A stretch of 64,000 nucleotides of DNA, taken from Poa pratensis (taxonomy: Eukaryota > Streptophyta > Magnoliopsida > Poales > Poaceae). The position numbers were made by a program, and so were the translations under genes. The notes beneath the pieces were generated by a model that was not told the origin of the DNA, did no database searches, and was given only the letters and a program-made list of their open reading frames with translations. Positions 55,383-64,000 of this stretch are shown here, piece after piece. The DNA is taken from the NCBI GenBank assembly GCA_947311845.1, contig CAMZMU010000111.1, positions 20,717,528-20,781,527 of the forward strand, in the 5' to 3' direction. How positions within the stretch are numbered: position 1 is the first letter of the stretch; every line of letters starts with the position of its first letter.

Positions 55383-56321
55383 GAGCATCTCCAACAGACG
55401 CCCAACGTTCCGGCGCCCTAAATTTTGTTTGCAGCGCGAAAAAGGTGTTTTTCCGCGCGTGGCGTCTGTTTTGCTTTACCAGACGCCCTAAAATATAGCG
55501 CCTCAAACACAGCAGTTTATCAGACGCACTAAAAATACAGCACAAACATGTTTGTTCAACAAATGGATCCCTGAAACTTACGAAAAGATCGCTGCAAGTA
55601 TTTCAATAAAAGCAATTGAGTCCTTCCCGTCCACCACCATGCCATGCCTGCTCCGGCGCAATTCCGGCGGCCGTGGCAAGGAGGGGAGGCTAGCTCGGGA
55701 CGGAGGCGAGCTCGGGCGGAGGCGTGTTGGGGCCGGAGGCCGTGGCAAGGAGGAGGCGGCGAGCTCGGGGCCATGGTCGCCTTGGCCATGACGGGGGCGG
55801 GCGGCAGGGGGTGGGGGGCAGGGGAGGGCGGCGACGGGCGGCTGGGGGGCAGGGGAGGGCGGCGGGCCGTAGTCGAAGTGGAGGTGGCCTCCGTGGCCGC
55901 CGGGGCCGTGGCCGTGGTCGTGGTGGCCATGGTCGTAGTGGCCGAGGTCGCCGTGGCCATGGCCATGGCGTGGGAGGGCAACGGGCGTCAGGGGAGGGCG
56001 GCGGCAGGCGGCGGAGGAGGGCGGCGGGCGGCAGAGGAGGGCGGCGGCCCAATTCCAGCGGCCGCCGGCGGTGGGCGTGGCGATTTCGGGAAGTTTCAGT
56101 TGGCAGTTTCATTCGCGCGTGAGCTCTGATTTGGCCCAGCGCGCTGGGCTGCACGCTGCAAATATGGTGCAAACTATGCAGCTTTGTCCAGCGCGCTGGG
56201 CAACTTTTCTAGCGCGTTGGGTTATGCAGCTTCTGCTGGAGCGCAACTTTTAGCCCTGCACGCGCTAAACTAGCGGTTTTTTGTGCGTGCACCATATATA
56301 GAGCCTCTGTTGGAGATGCTC
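55383..56321. mobile_element. PIF/Harbinger-type element with GC-rich core
   Basis: Inverted ends GAGCATCTCCAACAG...CTGTTGGAGATGCTC with TAA duplicated at 55380-55382 and 56322-56324. No transposase is present. The middle (about 55640-56100) is extremely GC-rich with Gly/Arg-type low-complexity frames on every strand. The right part repeats CAGCGCGCTGGGC. A non-autonomous element, perhaps with captured DNA. Confidence 0.88.
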
Positions 56322-56324
56322 TAA

Positions 56325-56707
56325 GTTTTCAATTAACATGCTGCTTAACGCGATCATGAAACTGATGGTGAAAATGATAGATTTTGTTTCGTTTTACGTA
56401 CTGGTGTACTGCCGCTGACGATCATGTTATCGGGCTACCCTGTCTCTGGCCATTTTTATAACATTCTAATTTCACGGCCGGCCGGGCACATTGTTGACAG
56501 AATGGAACAGGTGTTGCTTTCTTCAAAATTGCTGTGATTTTATTTTTCACTAAACGAGTCAACAATACATCCTCCCTTTTGGGTGTCATTCCAGTATTTT
56601 TGAAGAATAGCAAAAAATAAACATGTCGTGTACTCTGGTATGGAGGAGGTACTGGCTAAGTACCTTAATTTGCAACTTGAGATCAGTAGAATGTGAGTAG
56701 CGCGATT
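56325..56707. other. Intergenic, no supported feature
   Basis: Unrecognised AT-rich DNA between the Harbinger element and the retroposon. Confidence 0.5.
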
Positions 56708-56725
56708 AGAAAAATCGTCCACAGC

Positions 56726-57772
56726 AAGACTACGCACCACCCGTTTCGCTTTCCCCTCCCCTTGCTACAGTTCCAGGAGAGGAGAAAGAGAGGGTGTCTC
56801 CGTCTTCCTCCCGTTCCCGCCGGCGAGGCCGTGGGTTCCCTTCCCCTCCGCCGGCCGCTTCGGCGGCGGGAGGTGGGGGGAACCTCGGTCTTCTGCTTTG
56901 GCGTGTATATAGGGTGTGGAGTAGAGTTCTTGCCGGCGGCGCTGTGGAGGTGGTGGTGCTGCCGGAGGGGAATAAGGTGTCGGCGTGCTTCCCCTCCTGC
57001 GACGGCGGTCTCCGGGTCTCCGGCGTGGCGCGCTCGACTTGTGGTGGCCGGGGATCTACGGATCCCGTGGTCTGTTTAGTCTCCGGGGGTGACTTCCGTG
57101 CCGGAGGCGGAGGTCACGCTGTGGAGCTTTTGTTTCCTGGCTCCTTCTCCGCGACGGCGAGGATGGCTCCGGCCTCGTCGTGGAGCCTGGGAAGCTTGCG
57201 ATGCAAGTGGAGCAGCCCTGCAGGCGTGCGCCTCTGGCTCCCCTGGCTGGCCGTGGTGGCGAGGGGTGGAGCTGCAGTGGTGGCGTGCTGGCTAATGGCG
57301 TTTCTGGCGCTTCGTTTCTTCGTGTCTCCTCCGGCCGTCCGTGGAGGAGAGGGGAGGTGGCTCTGGGAGGTGAAGCTCTGGAGCGGAGAGGTTTGGTGCT
57401 TGGCTCGGGCGCAGGGAAGTAGGGCGCGAAGATGGTGGTCCTGGCACGGCTTGGCCGCTCCGGCGGCGGGTGGTGCTGGTGCTGGACGTGCGGACGGCTT
57501 GGCCGTGCTCTTTCATCGACAAGATCTCGTCGCTGGCGTCGAGTGGCTCATGCGGTCGTCTTCAAAGTTGGAGGTCTTCCCTCTTCCAGTTGGCAGGAGG
57601 TTTGTTCTCTTCTCCTCCGGCGTTCGTCGGCGAAGTGGAGTTCTGATGGTTCAGCTGTTCTTCGCTGCTGTTGTGCTCTCTGCTGAGTACCTTCTGTATA
57701 AGTTTGCGTCTGTTCTTTATGTTTGTTTCTTCTGATTGTACGCAAATTTGTACTCCTCTCGTTCAAAAAAAA
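56726..57772 (+). mobile_element. Poly(A) retroposon with one long ORF
   Basis: The 18-base word AGAAAAATCGTCCACAGC flanks it at 56708-56725 and 57773-57790. Its 3' end is GTTCAAAAAAAAA, so it was inserted by LINE-type machinery. It is GC-rich at the 5' end and T-rich at the 3' end. One frame (56794-57735, 313 codons) is open over nearly its whole length, starting MSPSSSRSRRRGRG. No domain was recognised; the frame may be real or a by-product of GC richness. Confidence 0.8.
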
Positions 57773-57790
57773 AGAAAAATCGTCCACAGC

Positions 57791-58222
57791 CTTATCGTGT
57801 ACAGTAAAAGCATAGGCACACAACGTTACTTGCGTCGACGGTTGACTTCCGTCTCTATAGGAGAAGAGAAAACAAAACAGAGCAGACAAACAGAAAGTAG
57901 ATCATCATCCGTGTTTACTACAGTAAATTGGAGAGTGGATGTAGCTCCACTTGCTGCATGCCTAGTGCGTCTCTCTGACTTCCGTTCGGCCGTCGCACAC
58001 TCGGAGTTCCGTACGTCGATCTGCCTTTCTGGTCTGGGTTTCTGGCGCCGAAGCACTTGCCGTACGAACTGCCACGCAGCCGCGCGCGCATTTCCTAACC
58101 TAGCGTAACGACGGTGATACTCTTCACCCACTACTTTGATCCTGGCCGTCCATCTGGAATCCGACGTCTGGCGGTGACGACCGCTCAGAGACGGGTAGAT
58201 CGGATCACGCTAAGTACATACT
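57791..58222. other. Intergenic, no supported feature
   Basis: Moderately GC-rich. The open frames 57671-58108 (plus) and 57826-58131 (minus) have no domain. Confidence 0.5.
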
Positions 58223-58440
58223 CCCTCCGTTTTTTAATATAAAATGTTTAGTTAAATCGTGGTTAAAAAGGTAATAAAAACTCATTTTACTTACTACAAT
58301 TGTCTTTTTTATGCAAATCACATATGAAAAATATTTTGACGCAAATTTGATCATACGTACTAGACATGCATGCGTACATGTATGCTCTTTTAAGAATTTT
58401 GTGAGACACAAACATATTTTTTTGATTTTTTCTAAAAAAC
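58222..58440. mobile_element. Stowaway MITE relic
   Basis: Starts CTCCCTCCGTTTTTTAATAT; the complementary right end is degraded, so the end point is approximate. Confidence 0.5.
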
Positions 58441-59468
58441 GAGATCACTGGAGCCAAAAGTGTGTTTCGGACTGAGCTGCGATCCGTCTGGTATGATCTG
58501 ATCTACTTTCGTTGTTTAATTAGACTAGTGTGATTGGTCGCTACGTAGGAGTACTATATATGCGGACTCTCGAGATCTAGAGTTGGCCGTGTTTGTGCAG
58601 TCGAACCATCCGCACGTTGTATGCAGAGAAGTGAAAAAAACTACAACAGGTTGCAAGTTTTTAATAGGGATGATCGTCGGGGTACTAGTGCGTGTTACTG
58701 CCTACTAAATACATTCACATACTAAAATTGAAGATAAAGTGCATGCGTTGCGACTGTCTTGTGAGAAAGGAAAACTAAATCGATGAACAATCAAATTGAG
58801 ATTCTCGTCCATTTGCAGTTTTTTTAAAAAAAAATTCCTCGTTGCAACAAAACTCTGATGTATATATCCTATATATACTGTATGTGTTTTGTTTTCAGGT
58901 GAGTAATTTAACTACCCAATCGGGAACAGCCTACGATTTATATGTAATATAACACAGTGAACTGAAGGCGATCGACCCTGCCTAACATATATACCACGAT
59001 GGAGAAACAGAAAGACAGTGGAAATAAGTCGAGTTGGGTATTTGTTCACCTTGAAGCTAGCTACGCTCAGCATGCATATCGGATTTGCTCGATCGTGTCA
59101 GTGCACCTCTCTCTCTCTCTCTCGCTGCTGAAAATCTCGAATCGTGCTTTGCAAAGTTAAGATGGACAGATCAGTCAGATGCTGAAATGATCGGAGCCAA
59201 GTGCATCTTTTTTCCAAAGTTCAGTCTTACAGATCAGATGAAACACAAAAGCTAGGCGGACCGGAAAGATCCATCCATGTAGTGCGAGTTAAGCAAGGAA
59301 GCAAGGGTGTGTAGCTCTGTTGCAGGTAGTTACTGTGGGGCCGCTGCTTCGGCAAAAAAAAAAAATCGTTGGGGCCGAGAAAGGGAAACAGGCCGGTAAA
59401 GCCATGCACTCAGCGTGCAGCGGCTATGCATGCTAGGCTAGGCTAGGCTCGTACAGTCGTACTACTAC
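58441..59468. other. Intergenic, with a stretch duplicated at the window end
   Basis: 59110-59275 (GTGCTTTGCAAAGTTAAGAT, GGAGCCAAGTGCAT, AAAGTTCAGTC, CGGACCGGAAAGAT) recurs with changes at 63790-64000. A (CT)n run lies at about 59106-59123. No gene. Confidence 0.6.
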
Positions 59469-59716
59469 CATGGTTTTGGTTACCGGTCGACAAATATGGT
59501 TACCGACTCGGAGAATGGACATATCGGACGAAAAATCTCGAAATTTTAAATTTTAACGATTTTTTTGTAAATGGTAAAATTGGAAACAAAAAAATTGAAT
59601 TTTTGAATTTCAAATTTCAAATTCGTCCGGTAACCGGTCGGGATTTTCCGATAACCGCGGTAACCGAAAATCCCAACCATCCTCAGGATTTTTTTCTACC
59701 GGTAACTAAAACCTTG
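59469..59716. mobile_element. hAT-type MITE
   Basis: 248 bp with inverted ends CATGGTTTTGGTTACCGG...CCGGTAACTAAAACCTTG. ACTACTAC (59461-59468) and ACTACTGC (59717-59724) form an 8-bp target duplication with one difference. Internal TTACCGG/CCGGTAA motifs; non-coding. Confidence 0.7.
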
Positions 59717-59982
59717 ACTACTGCACAAGGCTAGCCGGCTACACAAGTATCGCCTAATCGCAGCGACGTTGCCACAAAAGACAAAACCGCCGTGGAACGG
59801 GACGGACTAGAGAGCCGTGCAGGCACTTGCACTCCAGTCGAGCATGAGTCTCGAACTTGATTACGTACTACTTTTGACGAAACGCTACCTATAATTGGCT
59901 AGCGCTGGAACATATGCCGAGCTATTGGGAGCGCTTCTTCTCAGGCGCTTACATTTCAAAACAAGATAAACATACAAATCTA

Positions 59983-62900
59983 TCTATTATATACTAAAAG
60001 CAAAATGAGAGAGTTTTTAGAGCCACCACGTTAAGCACATCATATAAATTAATTTTAGTGGTTAGATCTAAAATATATGGCTAAGATGTAACAAGAGGTT
60101 TATTGTTACGTAGCCAGTTAATCCAATTTGACACGTCCAGTCTAGGTCTACCCAACATATTAAGACGTGATCCAAAAAAATGGCGGTTCAGGTTTAATAC
60201 GTGAAAGGTTACAACACATATTTGTGCATGTACGTGCCAGCATAGTGCACGTGAACTTTTCAAGAAAAAATAAACTGGTTGGACATTAGCTGTGTATTTA
60301 ATCTAACTTGGACTCTCTTTTTTTAATGAGAATTCTAACGGATCAATCGTGAAATGCAAGGCAGGGCATAGAAATAGGGGTACAGACCGCAAAAGGTTAT
60401 TTCAGGAAAATATATTTATAAGTTCATAAAATCTTTAAAAAAATCGTGCATGTTCTCAATAATATATGTTACAAGCGTGCACAAACCCAATACGAAAATG
60501 TCTTGGAAATCAGAAACTATACTCAGAACTGTTCATTTGTCTTTTTGTGTACTTCAAAACGTAAACAATTTGCATTGAGATTTTTCACGCTTGAAAGATA
60601 TAAAATTGCGAACATGCATGATATTTTTCAAAAGAAAACTCATTTTTTTTTATATTTTGAAATAGTGAGATCACTGAATCCTGGGAGCACCAAATCTGCA
60701 ATGGAGCACTCCACTGCGGAAAGTTATTTTGGCTCCTGAACTCTAGTGATCACACACACACCATCGATGACAATGTTATTTTCCGTTCAAAATATAATCT
60801 GCTTTAGTGATACACCTGCCGATATTTGTTATTAAATGTATCCAAATGTTGCCAACTCATAGTTATTGTAAAGTAAAATTTAATTTTAATGCGGGTAATA
60901 GAACAATATAGATAAATTGCAACAGTTTGATAAAAATAATTTTAAAGAACATGAGCAAGAGTTATTTGCATTTCAAACAAGCCAGCAGAGATTCCGAACC
61001 CTATTACACACAGGCCGCCAAGTTCCCCCGTCCGCCTCCCCGATGATCATGCCGACAGAGGATTACAAATTGTTGGATCCTTCATTAGGGTGAGAAGACA
61101 TGTCTGTGAAAAAATTATAAATGGTGGCGTAGCAAAGGGGAGGAAGATGAAGTCGGTGCAAAAGCTTATGTTTGATCCCTGATGGTTTTGGATGTTTCAA
61201 CATCGACGAAGCTAACACTAAGCTATCAATCGGAACATCAACTTCCATTTAAAAGATAATCACCCTTAATGAGACACACATGGTAAAAATTAAGGGGGTT
61301 GTTATGTGGTGATTAGAGATTTAATCACCTCTCTATCCGTCCAACCACACAGTTTAAGACATCTAAATTTCTAATTTCAAGTTTAAAACATAGAAGAGTA
61401 TATGAATGGTCTGAAAACCGACTTATGAAACACATTCTTCTCAAGGCTGCACATCTTAGTGTCATGCATGAGACGAAATTTGAAAGTTCCACACCGACAT
61501 AAGAAACACACAATCTTAATGAATTTTAGTTTAATTAGGAAAGCATGGGCCTTTGTTAACTTTAGGCATCTAAACCATATGGGCACATCACATTGATTAA
61601 ATAGCGAACAACAAAAATAAGCATGTTTTTCTCAAGTTAATTGTTATGTGATAAAATCGTAGTAAAACTTGAAATACAAAGAGATATCCGAAATTCCTAT
61701 AAAACCGACAGGCTTTCGGTTGTCGATTTGTTGGACTTTTAATCTTATTTGTAGACCCTAAGTAATACATATTCATAAGTATCACCACCAATACATTATC
61801 TAGGGAAAATACTTTAACACATTTATATTCAAAAACAGACGTGCCACAAATTAGGAGTCACATAGGATGCATACCTAGAACCAAAAACCTTCACGGAATA
61901 TTTGATGGCCACGCATACGAAGTGACAAAAGGAATGGAGAGGAGTTGTGATGAGAGGCTAAGTATAACCTAGGGTTAATAAAGGTTTGGCATGGAAGCCT
62001 AATGAATATCACAATTCTCATATGTTTATAATTATCAAGGGTGTTGAAATGTTGTAATTAGTACAAGATCCCTTCTAACCATCCAAGCATACATTTGTTC
62101 TGTAAGAAATCTACAGTTTAAATTCTAATTTCAAAACATAAAAGAGTATATGAATGATGAATCTTGAGTACACTATTCTGTTTGTGTACCCCAAATAATA
62201 TTTCTAAAAAACTATATGTATACAAAATAATAACCAATTGGTCATCATAATTGTAGATATTAATTACTGCACCTAAGGAAAATAAGTTCGATAAAAGATC
62301 ACGGTAACATCAGCTAGGCGTTGGCCTGCTCATATTGTTATTTCAGCCACAACAGGAAGGAATTTTGTAACTATATATGAAATGCCAACATTAACTCTCA
62401 CCTACAAAAACCATATGAATATTTAGTTATTTTACTAATTTTATATGAAGCACAAATGAAATATATATTGTGTTTACAAAAATGACACAATAATTCGTGG
62501 TCTGGAAATTAAAGATTTTATTTACCATATCATTTATGTCGACGTTAGAGGCATACTTATTCTTCTCACATAATGTGATATCCATAACACAATCTCATTT
62601 CTCATAAACTTTCAACATACTAAAATCGATGAACTCACAATTCTTATTGTTAATTCAACAAAAATATGAAGACTTTTGTAACTATGTAATACTGATATTA
62701 ACCCCACCTACTGCACCCTAGAAATAAATTTATGTTTAATAATCTAATATAGCAGACACAAATAACATATATGTATGTTTAGGGAAATGACGTCATAATC
62801 CTTAGCCTGAAAATTACTGTTGATTAGAGATACTACATACCTACATATGTCATATCTAAATTTGTGGTGGTGGTGGTAGAGCTGTATGACCTCTTAGGAC

Positions 62901-62994
62901 ATAATATGATAGCAGATTAAAATAAATTTAATTCTTTAGATTCTTCAACATGCTAAAGACGACGCCCTCGCATTTGCGAGGGCCACCTTGCTAG
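59983..62994 (+). mobile_element. Non-autonomous Helitron, 3.0 kb
   Basis: Starts TCTATTATATACTAAAAGC after A (59982); a start four bases earlier at 59979 is also possible. It ends with an 8-bp-stem hairpin GCCCTCGC-ATTT-GCGAGGGC, then CACCTTG and CTAG (62991-62994) before a host T. The start matches the Helitron end at 290-398. Inside are AT-rich repeats: a segment near 61350 recurs near 62100, and about 62330-62640 recurs as about 62640-62870. No Rep/helicase gene and no convincing captured exon is present. Confidence 0.88.
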
Positions 62995-63245
62995 TTTATA
63001 AAAGCAGAAAAATCTATTTAAAATTTTAAGACATTTACATAATTTAACGAAATTTAAATAAAAACCTAATCTAGCCTTGGAGGTAGTGCTCGAACACGAT
63101 GTAGTCATCCTAGTTGCTGTTGCTGGACCCTTCGCCGCCCCGCTAGACCCTTCGCCACATAGCCACTGATCCGTGCACGTCATTGTTGTCGAAGTCGAGG
63201 TAAAAGAAGTTGTCGGCCTCGCATGCCGACCAAGCCAGGGCGATG
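62995..63245 (-). pseudogene. Unidentified gene-fragment-like stretch
   Basis: Minus-strand frames in 63060-63245 read [20 protein letters not shown] and, in another frame, DDYIVFEHYLQG. They look coding-derived but match no family I can name. The stretch lies between the Helitron end and the TBL fragment and is broken by stops. Confidence 0.35.
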
Positions 63246-63600
63246 TTATTCCTCAAGATACAAATAAGTGATTGCCACATGTTCCTGTTGAGTGAATCAC
63301 CAACGAACACCGGTCTCTTTCCCCTCAGCCTCTCCAACATGTCAGTTCGGTTGAACCTAACATAAGCATCAACATCATGCCATCACATAACTGAATATGT
63401 GACGAGAAAAGAACACGATTAATTCAGACAAGCAGCTTGGGTGTTCAATAATAGAAAATTTCTTAATTGTCAGCCGACAAACTAACTTAGCTCATATGCC
63501 ATCATACAAACAAAACTTCTCGCGGCTTTGCGATGAGGGTGAACTAACAAGCAAAGCGTGTGAAGTCCGTGGGTAAAAAGACAGTTAATGTCCTCACTCC
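63246..63600 (-). pseudogene. TBL gene fragment (part of exon 2 plus intron 1)
   Basis: Closely matches the TBL gene at about 43573-43920 in the same orientation. The exon-2 part reads [20 protein letters not shown], including the GDS motif. The matching intron sequence continues to about 63600. Homology stops abruptly at 63246, where foreign sequence is joined in frame. It has no other exons, so it is a non-functional duplicate. Confidence 0.85.
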
Positions 63601-64000
63601 ACAAAAGGTATACAGATACGTCGCATCCCGTGGCTGCCATTTAGGCCACATGCATGCTAAAAATCCCACTCCACAAACACATGTGTAGTTCAGTTGGTCG
63701 CTACTCCTACTCGTTATACGGTCTATATATATTAGTCTACGTACAGATTCAGTTGAAATCAGTGAACATGCTACTAAGCTCTCTGTCTCTGACGCTGATT
63801 TTCTCCAAGGTCTCGAACCGTGGTTTGCAAAGTTGAGATCGGTCGATCGATCGGTGAGACCGTACGTGTCGCGTTCTTGCTAGCCAACACAAGACCGTTA
63901 ATGAAATGGTCAGAGCCAAGTACATATATTTCCGCCAAAAGTTCAGTCGTTCAGGTCAGACTGAAACACGAAAGCTGCGCGGATCGGAAAGATTCGATCC
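63601..64000. other. Window end, duplicated intergenic DNA
   Basis: 63790-64000 is a diverged copy of 59110-59275. The rest is unrecognised. Confidence 0.6.

Noticed and set aside
55556..56172. Gly/Arg/Pro-rich frames in the Harbinger core
   Set aside because: All frames are open because of extreme base composition; there is no evidence of translation.
60081..61791. Small frames inside the 3-kb Helitron
   Set aside because: They are AT-rich, under 100 codons, without Rep/helicase or captured-exon features.
1..64000. tRNA, rRNA, riboswitch or organelle-derived sequence
   Set aside because: No cloverleaf, rRNA core motif or organelle gene was recognised by eye; a tRNAscan or Rfam search would be needed to exclude small RNA genes fully.

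Overview
This is plant nuclear DNA, almost certainly from a grass of the wheat/barley tribe (Triticeae). Genes are sparse and intron-containing, with a very GC-rich coding bias. They sit in nested Gypsy, Copia, LINE, MULE, CACTA, Helitron, Harbinger and Stowaway elements, and several LTR sequences look like Triticeae families known to me (Sabrina/WHAM-like, Angela/BARE-like). There are no bacterial, phage or CRISPR features. Family names come from memory of conserved motifs; no database search was possible.

Layout. 1-13714 is a transposon nest. A Copia element (3' half at 9227-13714) was hit by a Helitron (1-398, minus strand, running off the window) and by a Gypsy element (402-9226, minus strand, 5-bp target duplication GATGC). 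The Gypsy element has a gag remnant, no pol, and a long antisense ORF of the kind known in the Tat lineage. That antisense ORF is split by a solo LTR (2123-3771). A short poly(A)-tailed insertion sits in the Copia pol. After a featureless stretch with one Stowaway MITE comes a 5'-truncated LINE (16440-22330, minus strand, 14-bp target duplication).

22992-33643 holds two host genes on the minus strand. One is intronless and encodes a two-membrane-span protein with an acidic tail (22992-23678). The other is a three-exon WRC-domain gene (26932-32061) whose second intron contains a 3.4-kb MULE (27996-31352). A Pack-MULE-like element with perfect 159-bp terminal inverted repeats (32238-33643) lies just upstream of its first exon. 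The MULE carries a broken transposase gene and a convergent intact small ORF; the latter is preceded by a TATA box and about eleven CCCGC(C) motifs resembling E2F sites.

33644-42455 is duplicated intergenic DNA, including a direct duplication of about 1.5-2 kb. One copy of it took a 451-bp Helitron; the other copy preserves the empty site. 42456-47842 is a five-exon trichome-birefringence-like (TBL, PC-esterase) gene on the minus strand with frame disruptions in exon 1. 47843-64000 is again mostly mobile DNA: a non-autonomous CACTA element with internal repeats, a LINE remnant cut by a Harbinger element, a poly(A) retroposon, a hAT-type MITE and a 3-kb Helitron. It ends with a duplicated TBL exon-2 fragment.

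The three host genes show no sign of working together; the window is best read as gene islands in repeats. Exon junctions, element ends and target duplications were read directly from the sequence. Long stretches listed as empty have no supported gene.
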